The notes: generated from the sequence alone by a model not told the origin. A stretch of DNA of 12,520 nt from Bordetella parapertussis (GCA_945900685.1 CAMDJS010000057.1:1-12520), one strand, 5' to 3'. Counted from the stretch's first letter, positions 1 through 5,517 are shown. Made by a program: numbers and translations.

Positions 1-686
1 TCCACATGTGCCGGTTCTTTGGAAAACAACACGGTGACCATGCCGACAGCCATAGACACCGCCATGGCCACATAGGCCACAGCCCACGCGCTGTCTTGGT
101 AAGTGCCAGCCGGTAAACCGCCGATTTCGGCTTTGGCGGCGATCCAAAACACACCGGCGCCCGCCCAGATCATGGCCAGCCGGTAACCGGTCTGGTAACT
201 CGCTGCCAACACCGCTTGCAAACGCGCTTGCGCCGACTCGATACGAAACGCGTCCAGCGCAATGTCTTGCGTGGCCGAACCGAATGCGGTGAGCAGCGCA
301 AAACCTACCAAGGGCATCAATGAGACTTGCGGATTGCTGATGGCCATGCCGAGCAAACCGGCGATCACACAGACTTGCGACAAGAGCAACCAGCTGCGCC
401 TACGGCCAAGTAAGCGCGTTAACAAGGGCAAAGGCAGGCGGTCTACCAGCGGTGCCCAGGCCCACTTGAAGCCATAGGCCAAGCCTACCCAGCTTAAAAA
501 CCCAATCATGGCGCGGTCTATGCCAGCTTCACGCAAACGAAAACTCAGCGTGCCCAGCACCAGCAACAAGGGCAAACCGGCGGCAAACCCCAGCGCCAGC
601 ATGCGCAAGCTGTTGGGACTGAGGTAAATCATCATGGAATCCGCCCAATGCAATGGCGAGGACTTGACAGTTGAGGTATCGTTCAT
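1..686 (-). CDS. ampG: AmpG-family muropeptide permease (MFS), N-terminal part
   Basis: AmpG permeases carry anhydro-muropeptides from peptidoglycan turnover across the inner membrane for recycling. The first 228 residues are visible and the gene runs off the left edge. AmpG homologues are usually about 430-500 residues, so roughly half is here. The start is taken at the ATG at 686-684. The encoded N-terminus reaches a Trp-Ala-Asp stretch (residues 14-16) just ahead of the first membrane segment (about 28-48, GFAAGLPLLLVLG), as is usual for AmpG. Residues 73-83 (KWAWAPLVDR-like), the basic loop LGRRRSWL (93-100) and ATQDIALDAFRIE (138-150) are characteristic of AmpG. Further hydrophobic segments lie near 101-117, 123-137 and after 160. 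An AAGG sits almost directly before the ATG, inside an inverted repeat listed separately. A second in-frame start 51 bp downstream (MMIYL) is less likely. Confidence 0.88.
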   Translation of the reverse strand, partial: MNDTSTVKSSPLHWADSMMIYLSPNSLRMLALGFAAGLPLLLVLGTLSFRLREAGIDRAMIGFLSWVGLAYGFKWAWAPLVDRLPLPLLTRLLGRRRSWLLLSQVCVIAGLLGMAISNPQVSLMPLVGFALLTAFGSATQDIALDAFRIESAQARLQAVLAASYQTGYRLAMIWAGAGVFWIAAKAEIGGLPAGTYQDSAWAVAYVAMAVSMAVGMVTVLFSKEPAHV

Positions 687-690
687 ACCT
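674..690. promoter_or_regulatory. Perfect inverted repeat over the ampG ribosome-binding site and start codon
   Basis: AGGTAT (674-679) and ATACCT (685-690) are perfect 6-bp arms separated by 5 bases. In the minus-strand ampG transcript the arms contain the AGG of the putative Shine-Dalgarno sequence and the first two bases of the AUG. A hairpin here would hide the start. It could equally be a DNA operator in the 37-bp gap between the divergent ampG and M48 genes. A TTGACA hexamer at 664-669 faces the M48 gene but has no good -10 box at the right distance. The function is inferred only. Confidence 0.4.
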
Positions 691-723
691 TGTATTGTGA
701 TGCGACTCCCCACTTCAGACACC

Positions 724-1560
724 ATGCTAAACAAACGTCAATTTATGTACCACTGCGCCGGTTGTGCGCTGGGCCTGACCGCGACTTCCCTGCTGGCGCG
801 CGACGGCGTCGAGGTTGGCAAAACCTCGGGCTTTACCAAACTGGTACCGGCTGAACAGGTTGAGGGCTCAGCCAACCAGCAATATGCCCAAATGCTCAAG
901 CAGGCCAAAGACAAAAACGCGCTCGCGCCAGCTGACCACCCCGAGGTGATCCGTTTGCGTGCGATTGCGCAAAAGCTGATTCCCTACAGTTACGAATGGA
1001 ATCCGCGCGCCAAAGATTGGAAATGGGAAATCAACTTGATCGGGTCGGCGCAAATCAACGCGTTTTGCATGCCCGGTGGCAAGATCGCTTTTTATCACGG
1101 CATTTTGGACAAGCTGCAGCTCACTGACGATGAAGTCGCCATGGTGATGGGTCATGAAATTGCCCACGCCTTGCGCGAACACGCGCGCGAGCGCATGGGC
1201 AAAAGCGAAGCCACCAACGTGTTGGCCACGATCGGTAGCGCATTGGCTTCCGCGTATTTCAAAGTCGACCCGAATCTGACGGATGCCGTGGCCAAACAAG
1301 GCGCGAATTTACTGACGCTGAAATTCAGCCGCGAAGACGAAAGCGAGGCCGATCTGGTCGGCATGGAACTGGCTGCGCGCGCCGCTTACGACCCGCGCTC
1401 GGGCGTGACGCTCTGGCAAAAAATGAGTGCTGCCAACAAGGGTGCGCCGCCCCAGTGGCTGAGCACACACCCGTCGGGCAGCACCCGCATCAAAGAGATT
1501 GAAAACAACCTGCCCAAGGTCATGCCCTTGTTTGAAAAATCCGCGCAAGCCAAACAGTAG
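724..1560 (+). CDS. M48-family zinc metalloprotease, exported
   Basis: A predicted zinc-dependent endopeptidase of the M48 (HtpX/LoiP/YcaL/Oma1-like) type. In the 278-residue form the zinc site is HEIAH at 144-148, and the third ligand is probably Glu206 in the ESEAD motif (206-210). HPSGSTR near the C-terminus is the conserved His-Pro...Arg stretch of this family. The N-terminus, NKRQF followed by a hydrophobic CAGCALGLTATSLLA, looks like an export signal. The Lys-Arg could be a variant twin-arginine motif, and CAGC is only a poor lipobox. A periplasmic quality-control role is therefore inferred. The open frame extends back to 634, but that would run through the start of divergent ampG. An ATG at 700 is also possible. 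I chose 724 because the signal peptide then begins directly. No strong Shine-Dalgarno sequence is visible for any of these starts. Confidence 0.88.
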   Translation: MLNKRQFMYHCAGCALGLTATSLLARDGVEVGKTSGFTKLVPAEQVEGSANQQYAQMLKQAKDKNALAPADHPEVIRLRAIAQKLIPYSYEWNPRAKDWKWEINLIGSAQINAFCMPGGKIAFYHGILDKLQLTDDEVAMVMGHEIAHALREHARERMGKSEATNVLATIGSALASAYFKVDPNLTDAVAKQGANLLTLKFSREDESEADLVGMELAARAAYDPRSGVTLWQKMSAANKGAPPQWLSTHPSGSTRIKEIENNLPKVMPLFEKSAQAKQ

Positions 1561-1583
1561 TTATTTAAACAGTCGCCGACCGA

Positions 1584-1617
1584 TCTGTTTGACAGAATCT
1601 GTTAAGCAGAATAATAT
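1584..1617 (+). promoter_or_regulatory. higBA promoter with two tandem palindromic operator candidates
   Basis: A TTGACA -35 box (1589-1594), a 17-bp spacer and a TAATAT -10 box (1612-1617) make a near-consensus sigma-70 promoter. It ends only 6 nt before the higB ATG. Two 13-bp palindromes of the form TCTG-N5-CAGA lie side by side at 1584-1596 (over the -35 box) and 1598-1610 (in the spacer). A further TCTG half-site is at 1617-1620. Such sites suit autorepression by the HigA antitoxin, which is known for the family. Binding here is inferred. Confidence 0.72.
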
Positions 1618-1623
1618 CTGGCA

Positions 1624-1902
1624 ATGATCAATTCGTTCAGTTGTAAGGCTACAGAAGCACTGTTTGACAGTACTTCTGTGCCACGCTTCAAAAACATTGA
1701 ACGTGTAGCCAGAAGGAAGTTGCTGCAATTGCATGCTGCCAACGAATTGGACAGTCTGCGTATTCCACCCGGCAATCAGCTAGAGGCATTAAAAGGGGAC
1801 AGACGCGGGCAACACAGTATGCGCATCAATGAACAGTGGCGAATTTGTTTCGTCTGGCGCGATGGTGCTGCTGATCAAGTTGAAATTGTTGACTACCACT
1901 GA
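1624..1902 (+). CDS. higB: HigB-type toxin (RelE/ParE superfamily mRNA interferase)
   Basis: A 92-residue protein with the usual length and pattern of HigB/RelE-like toxins, which cleave mRNA on the ribosome. It opens with MINSFSCK, has PRFKNIERVARRKLLQLHAA in the helical hairpin, and ends in the strand motifs LEALKGDRRGQHSMRIN, QWRICFVWRDG and VEIVDYH. The basic residues around GDRRGQ and the C-terminal DYH are typical of the active face. The toxin comes before the antitoxin, as is normal for higBA and opposite to most other toxin-antitoxin pairs. The ATG at 1624 gives the family's standard N-terminus. It falls about where transcription from the promoter just upstream should begin, so there is little or no leader. 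A near-perfect 29-bp palindrome lies inside the first third of the gene (listed separately). Confidence 0.9.
   Translation: MINSFSCKATEALFDSTSVPRFKNIERVARRKLLQLHAANELDSLRIPPGNQLEALKGDRRGQHSMRINEQWRICFVWRDGAADQVEIVDYH
1651..1679. repeat. Near-perfect 29-bp palindrome inside higB
   Basis: The arms 1651-1663 and 1667-1679 pair at 12 of 13 positions around a 3-base centre (TTG). The only mismatch is 1658 against 1672. The outer arms are ACAGAAG/CTTCTGT and the inner arms are ACTGT/ACAGT. The centre, CTGTTTGACAG (1660-1670), is an exact copy of the 11 bases at 1585-1595 over the promoter -35 box, 75 bp upstream. It could be a third HigA site, or a strong hairpin early in the toxin message. Confidence 0.6.
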
Positions 1903-1911
1903 AAGGTAAAA

Positions 1912-2220
1912 ATGCCTAAAAAATTAGATGAAATCCACCCCGGCGAAATTTTGCTGGAGGAATTCCTAAAGCCTATGAGAATATCTGCGCGTCAACTCGC
2001 TGCTGACATCGACGTTTCTCCGAGCCGAATCAGTGAGGTGGTGAATGGCCTTCGTCCGATCACGGCTGACACGGCCTTGAGACTGGGTTTGTTTTTCAAC
2101 ATGGAGCCCAGGTTTTGGATAAATTTGCAAACCGAGTACGACATGCGGGTCGCTACGCGCACGGTGAGCGACAAAATCGCCTCAAGGGTTCGTGTATTTC
2201 AGCCGCCAGCGCTGGCTTGA
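1912..2220 (+). CDS. higA: HigA-type antitoxin (XRE-family helix-turn-helix)
   Basis: A 102-residue antitoxin that is expected to bind and neutralise HigB and to repress the operon. It begins with the HigA hallmark HPGEILLEEFLKP (residues 9-21). A helix-turn-helix follows at about 25-46 (SARQLAADIDVSPSRISEVVNG), then ITADTALRLGLFFNMEPRFWINLQTEYD, the conserved dimer region of the HigA/VapI group. The gene starts 9 bp after the higB stop, with AAGG at 1903-1906 as ribosome-binding site, so the two are co-transcribed. The higBA segment appears more AT-rich than the flanking genes, in keeping with horizontal acquisition, although this was judged by eye. Confidence 0.93.
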   Translation: MPKKLDEIHPGEILLEEFLKPMRISARQLAADIDVSPSRISEVVNGLRPITADTALRLGLFFNMEPRFWINLQTEYDMRVATRTVSDKIASRVRVFQPPALA

Positions 2221-2231
2221 ACAATTAAGCT

Positions 2232-2262
2232 TGTAAATTGCCTATCCCATCGACAATTTGCA
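2232..2262. repeat. Inverted repeat downstream of higA
   Basis: TGTAAATTG (2232-2240) and CAATTTGCA (2254-2262) pair at 8 of 9 positions around a 13-base loop. It lies in the 74-bp gap between the converging higA and alpha/beta hydrolase genes. No T-run follows on either strand, so it is not a convincing intrinsic terminator. It may still help end transcription or protect a 3' end. Confidence 0.3.
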
Positions 2263-2294
2263 GGGTTAAATTTGGTCGTATCAGGGAAAGCGCA

Positions 2295-3167
2295 TCAAGC
2301 AAACCGCTTCAACCAATCCAGCAACAAATCATTCACCGCCGCGCTTTGCTCGCGTTGTAAAAAGTGACCCGCATCCGGCACTTCGCGGTACTCGTAAAGC
2401 CCGCCAAAACAAGCTGCTTGCTCGCGCATAAGTTCAGCGCGCATGTCTTGCGCGCCGCACAAAGCCAGCGTTGGCACCGTGATGCTGTGTTGCATGGCTG
2501 CGCGCAGTGCGTGCAAGGCCGGGTCGGCTTTGGACGGGTCGAACATGGCGCGGTAATAGTCCAGCGCGGTTGTCAACACGCCGGGTTGACGCAGGCATTG
2601 CTTGACCTGCGCAATGTGTTCACGGTCTTCATAACCCGGCACTGACCAGTACTGCCACAGGTAATCGATGAACGCCATGTCATTTGCCAACAAAGCTTGC
2701 TCGGGCAACACCGCTTGCTGAAAAAACCACCAATGGAATGAGCGCTGAATATGTTTGGGCTCCAACAAATATGTGTTCACGATCTGCGGATGCGGCACCG
2801 CCATCAACACCGCGCTGTGCAACAAGTCGGGCCTGGCCGCGCACAGCGCATAGCCGATGATCGCGCCCCAGTCCTGGCCGATGTAATGCAACTTTTCGCC
2901 GGGCGACACGGCTTCAATCAAACCGGCGATGCCATGCACCAGACTGGCTTTGTCAAAGAACGCGTTCTCTGCCACGCGCGAGGGCAAATAGCCGGGTAGG
3001 TAAGGCACGATGACTTTGTAGCCAGCTTGTGACAACGCATCCATTTGCGCCGACCAGGACTGCGGAATGTCGGGAAAGCCATGCACCAGCAACAGCAAAG
3101 GGCCGCGGCCTTGGGTTAAGCAAACAAAATCAACGCCGTTGGCGTGAATCTGAATGCGGTCTTGCAT
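2295..3167 (-). CDS. Alpha/beta hydrolase, epoxide-hydrolase-like
   Basis: A 290-residue alpha/beta-hydrolase. HGFPD (29-33) forms the oxyanion loop. The nucleophile elbow is GQDWG (97-101), with Asp99 in the place of the usual Ser. Asp241 (CGAQD) is the likely acid and His268 (DAGHF) the base. An Asp nucleophile followed by Trp-Gly is typical of epoxide hydrolases and haloalkane dehalogenases. The exact substrate is unknown. The lid region (about 130-210) is rich in Trp, Phe and Tyr. The start is the ATG at 3167-3165, which gives the normal family N-terminus. The frame stays open to 3290, but that part overlaps gloC and is low-complexity Ala/Arg/Ser. The ATG comes one base after the gloC stop codon, so translation is very likely coupled to gloC. 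No signal peptide is seen, so it is probably cytoplasmic. Confidence 0.88.
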   Translation of the reverse strand: MQDRIQIHANGVDFVCLTQGRGPLLLLVHGFPDIPQSWSAQMDALSQAGYKVIVPYLPGYLPSRVAENAFFDKASLVHGIAGLIEAVSPGEKLHYIGQDWGAIIGYALCAARPDLLHSAVLMAVPHPQIVNTYLLEPKHIQRSFHWWFFQQAVLPEQALLANDMAFIDYLWQYWSVPGYEDREHIAQVKQCLRQPGVLTTALDYYRAMFDPSKADPALHALRAAMQHSITVPTLALCGAQDMRAELMREQAACFGGLYEYREVPDAGHFLQREQSAAVNDLLLDWLKRFA

Positions 3168-3168
3168 C

Positions 3169-3807
3169 TCAGGTGCCGCCGACGTACGGGTTGCTGCGGC
3201 GCTCGCGTCCGAACGTGCTCTCCGGGCCGTGGCCGGGAATGAACACCGTGTCGTCGCCCATGGGCCACAGGCGCTGCGTGATGCTGTCAATCAAATGCTG
3301 GTGATTGCCTTGGGGGAAATCGGTGCGGCCAATGCTGCCTGCAAACAGCACATCGCCAACAAAGGCGCGGTTCATCTCGGCGGAATAAAACACCACATGA
3401 CCCGGCGTGTGGCCCGGGCAATGACGCACGGACAGCGTGTGTTTGCCTAAAGTGACCGTGTCGCCATCGGCCAGCCAGCGCGTGGGCTTGAAAGGACGTG
3501 CGGGTGGAAAACCGTAAGTGGATGCGGCCAAGGGCAAACCGTCAATCCAAAACTGGTCGCCCGGGTGCGGCCCGATGATGGGCAAACCGAGTTGCTCGGC
3601 CAGATCTGCCGTGGCACCTGCGTGGTCTAAATGCCCGTGTGTGATCCAGATGTGTGTCAGCGTGATGCCCAACTGCTTGCAAGCAGCGAGCAACACATCG
3701 ACCTCACCGCCCGGGTCGATGACGGCAGCGGTCATGCCCTCGTCCTCCCAGACCAGAGAACAGTTTTGCTGAAAGGCGGTGACGGGGATGGTTTCGTAGT
3801 GGAGCAT
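3169..3807 (-). CDS. gloC: GloC/YcbL-type metallo-beta-lactamase-fold hydrolase (glyoxalase II-like)
   Basis: A 212-residue cytoplasmic metallohydrolase. It closely follows the YcbL/GloC pattern, a type II glyoxalase group that hydrolyses S-lactoylglutathione and related thioesters. It opens with IPVTAFQQNCSLVW (7-20), shared by this group. The metal ligands are THGHLDH (His57, His59, Asp61, His62), His133 in CPGHTPGH, Asp152 in VGDVLF and His193 in IPGHG. GRTDFPQGNHQHLIDSI (from 160) and the short C-terminus STFGRERRSNPYV are also group markers. Full-length glyoxalase II carries an extra C-terminal helical domain, which is absent here, as expected for GloC. The ATG at 3807 has no clear Shine-Dalgarno sequence before it. 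It is followed after one base by the alpha/beta hydrolase gene. A 112-bp gap separates it from vapC upstream. Confidence 0.9.
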   Translation of the reverse strand: MLHYETIPVTAFQQNCSLVWEDEGMTAAVIDPGGEVDVLLAACKQLGITLTHIWITHGHLDHAGATADLAEQLGLPIIGPHPGDQFWIDGLPLAASTYGFPPARPFKPTRWLADGDTVTLGKHTLSVRHCPGHTPGHVVFYSAEMNRAFVGDVLFAGSIGRTDFPQGNHQHLIDSITQRLWPMGDDTVFIPGHGPESTFGRERRSNPYVGGT

Positions 3808-3919
3808 GGGGAGGTGCTTGATAAAAGTATTGAATTCTTGGAGTAAGCTTGCTAACGCGTTGATTTTCCGAATCGTACACTTACATATGAAGCGGAATCG
3901 AGTTGTGGGACAGGTCGGT

Positions 3920-4336
3920 TTATTTCAGCCAGTTTTCTATCGCAAGTCCCTTGACCCGACCAAAGTCCTTCACATTGTTTGTCACAACAATAGCCCCGAT
4001 AGCCCGCGCATGTGCTGCAATCATGAGATCAGCCGCACCGAGTTGAGCGCCGCGCTTCTTCAAGTCTGCGCGAATCTCTGAGTAATATGTCGCAGTCGCG
4101 CGTGGCCAGTCCAACACCGCCAGGTGCAGGACCAAACTATCAAGCACAGTCTGGTTTTGTTTGCGCTTGGCAACAGCCGAGGCCTGCACGCCATAGGTAA
4201 GCTCAGCAAAGGTCACAGCCGACATCACCTGTTGCTGTAAAGGTATAGCCTGCACTTTCGATTTCAGTTTTTCGGATTCACCTCGCATCAAAAAAATGCA
4301 GGTATCCGTGTCCAGCATGAACAATGGGTCTGTCAA
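3920..4336 (-). CDS. vapC: VapC-type PIN-domain ribonuclease toxin
   Basis: A 138-residue PIN-domain protein, expected to be a Mg-dependent RNase that cuts tRNA or other structured RNA. The acidic residues are Asp9 and Asp11 in MLDTDTCIFLMRG, Glu45 in FAELTYG, Asp103 in GAADLMIAAHA and Asp124 in TNNVKDF. These are the standard positions for the family, so the site looks intact. The start is TTG at 4336-4334, overlapping the vapB stop in a TTGA. An ATG at 4318 would leave only one residue before the first strand's LDTD. Related toxins usually have a few residues before MLDT, which supports the TTG start and coupling to vapB. TTG is a weak start and would keep toxin output low relative to antitoxin. 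Confidence 0.92.
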   Translation of the reverse strand: MTDPLFMLDTDTCIFLMRGESEKLKSKVQAIPLQQQVMSAVTFAELTYGVQASAVAKRKQNQTVLDSLVLHLAVLDWPRATATYYSEIRADLKKRGAQLGAADLMIAAHARAIGAIVVTNNVKDFGRVKGLAIENWLK

Positions 4337-4590
4337 AACGTGCGCTCCTGAATGGGTAGGCGCTCGCTGCTTGACATGAAGTCATCTGAGGCTTTCAAGC
4401 CTAAAGCGAAGAAACCTGACCAATCGGTCGGACGCGGCGTTAAGACAACGCTTTCTCCTTCACGGCGAATGAACACCTCCTGCACCGAATCTGCAAATCG
4501 ATATTCCAGCGGCATGGTGACCGTTTGTGAACGGTTGTTCCAACCGACGCGTGCTGTCGGTCTAGAGGGTGATGTTGGATATGTTGCCAT
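4333..4590 (-). CDS. vapB: VapB-type antitoxin (AbrB/MazE-like DNA-binding)
   Basis: An 85-residue antitoxin. Residues about 13-50 (ARVGWNNRSQTVTMPLEYRF, then EVFIRREGESVVLTPRP) form the swapped-hairpin AbrB-like DNA-binding fold. DW..FF (56-61) and the tail SDDFMSSSERLPIQERTF match the VapB C-terminal arm that wraps the VapC active site. The ATG at 4590 is the only usual start codon ahead of the domain. It lies 7 nt beyond the -10 box, so the message is probably leaderless. It overlaps vapC by 4 bp, the usual antitoxin-first arrangement. The first 12 residues (ATYPTSPSRPT) are longer than in many VapB proteins and have no assigned role. Confidence 0.9.
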   Translation of the reverse strand: MATYPTSPSRPTARVGWNNRSQTVTMPLEYRFADSVQEVFIRREGESVVLTPRPTDWSGFFALGLKASDDFMSSSERLPIQERTF

Positions 4591-4626
4591 ATATCAAAGT
4601 ATATGGCATGGAATTCCACCTGGCAA
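4585..4626 (-). promoter_or_regulatory. vapBC promoter overlapping a perfect palindromic operator candidate
   Basis: On the minus strand a TTGCCA -35 box (4626-4621), a 17-bp spacer and a TATACT -10 box (4603-4598) form a good sigma-70 promoter. Only 7 nt separate it from the vapB ATG at 4590. A perfect inverted repeat, TGCCATATA (4585-4593) and TATATGGCA (4600-4608) with a 6-base centre, covers both the -10 box and the start codon. VapB or VapBC complexes normally repress their own promoter through such sites. Binding here is inferred. Confidence 0.7.
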
Positions 4627-4633
4627 ATACTAA

Positions 4634-4813
4634 GTTGCTTCAACAGCCCGGTTGTGACTCGTCTATTTAGACGGCGAAAAACAACCATTCTGACGCAACC
4701 CCCGGTTGCCATGCTGCTCAAATCAATACTTGGTCATTGACGAATAAATAAAGTTAATTTAACGATGAGGAAACTGGAGGAGGATGACTTACTGATGGGC
4801 GAATTAAGCACTG
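4634..4813. other. Non-coding stretch with several inverted repeats
   Basis: No convincing gene is seen between the vapBC promoter and the Fur box. It holds a nested inverted repeat: outer arms GGTTGT (4650-4655) and ACAACC (4681-4686), inner arms CGTCTA and TAGACG (4660-4673, two-base centre). A separate repeat has GCAACC and GGTTGC arms (4695-4709, three-base centre). A strong Shine-Dalgarno-like GGAGGAGG (4776-4783) directly precedes an ATG, but the frames there are only 3 or 7 codons long. None of the repeats is followed at once by a T-run, so no intrinsic terminator is called. Confidence 0.5.
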
Positions 4814-4846
4814 AATAAGAATCATTCTCATTTGTACTGATACAAT
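4814..4846 (+). promoter_or_regulatory. Fur box and promoter of the barrel-like gene
   Basis: AATAAGAAT-C-ATTCTCATT (4814-4832) is a 19-bp palindrome whose 9-bp arms pair at 8 positions. It fits the classic Fur-box core (ATGAGAATNATTCTCAT type). A TACAAT -10 box follows at 4841-4846, which puts the Fur box over the -35 region. Iron-loaded Fur would therefore block this promoter. A second inverted repeat, TTGTA-N4-TACAA (4832-4845), abuts the box and includes the -10. The start codon lies 28 bp further on. The box is seen directly; regulation by Fur is inferred from the family. Confidence 0.75.
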
Positions 4847-4873
4847 AATTATTTAATTCCTTAAACGCTCAAC

Positions 4874-5517
4874 ATGAAAAAAATCGACTTCGCCAAAAAA
4901 GCAGCGTTCTTTGCCATGAGTGTGTGCGTGTCAGCCGCGTATGTCGGGCGCCCCATGCTGGTGGACGATGCCAACACGAACGAAGCCGAGCACGGCCATT
5001 TGGAGTCATGGTTTGACAAAGAAAACAATGCGCTGTCTTTTTCCCCGGCCTACGCCCCCATAGAAGAATTAGAGTTAGGCGCGAATTTCACCAACAGCCA
5101 ATTGACCAGCGAAAAAGCCTACAGTTTTCAATTGAAAAGCTGTTTAGCTCTTCACAAGAAAACGGTTGCAACACCGGCGCAACCTTGGGCAGGTCGGCGG
5201 TCATCGATGACAGCGGCTATTCCATCTACGGATGGGGAATACTGACTTGCAACTCCACAAACTGGGGCTCCGTGCATGCCAATCTGGGCTGGGACAAGCC
5301 CAATACATCCTCCGCCAATGTCTTGTATGGCGTGGCTTATGAATACCCTTTGGAAAATCTGGTGCCGAACATCGAATGGATGCATGTGGAGGGCAGTGAA
5401 AACATCACTTCCATAGGTCTTAGAACCGAGATTGTCAAAAATGTGCAACTAGACGGAAGTTACAGAATACAGGGCGACAACAAGTACTGGACCCTGGGCG
5501 GCAAACTTCAGTTTTAA
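4874..5517 (+). pseudogene. Exported beta-barrel-like protein, iron-box controlled, frameshifted
   Basis: Two overlapping frames together encode one protein of about 214 residues. The first frame gives a signal peptide (MKKIDFAKKAAFFAMSVCVS, cleavage probably after SAA), then GRPMLVDDANTNEAEHGHLE, resembling the mature N-terminus of a proteobacterial outer-membrane family that begins RPL-x-x-DDA. It continues to AYSFQLK. The continuation lies in the -1 frame: KLFSSSQENGCNTGATLGRS, then alternating strands ending in YWTLGGKLQF. The terminal Phe and strand pattern suit an outer-membrane barrel. The frames join at an AAAA run (5135-5138); one more A would restore a single frame. This may be a true lesion or a sequencing error. 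The Fur box suggests a role in iron or metal limitation. The cargo is unknown. The stop lies 4 bp from the stop of the convergent monooxygenase gene. No good ribosome-binding site is seen. Confidence 0.65.

Noticed and set aside
664..698. Sigma-70 promoter for the M48 gene from the TTGACA at 664
   Set aside because: The nearest -10-like hexamer (TATTGT, 693-698) is 23 bp away, which is too far.
634..723. Upstream extension of the M48 protease reading frame
   Set aside because: It would overlap the start of divergent ampG and put 30 unrelated residues before a clear export signal.
2232..2262. Intrinsic terminator between higA and the hydrolase gene
   Set aside because: The stem is AT-rich with a 13-base loop, and no T-run follows on either strand.
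3168..3290. Upstream extension of the alpha/beta hydrolase frame
   Set aside because: It lies inside gloC, is low-complexity Ala/Arg/Ser, and the family N-terminus begins at the ATG at 3167.
5132..5140. Programmed -1 frameshift in the barrel-like gene
   Set aside because: The site reads TTG AAA AGC, without the A AAA AAG type of slippery heptamer. A lost base in the A run is simpler, though not excluded.
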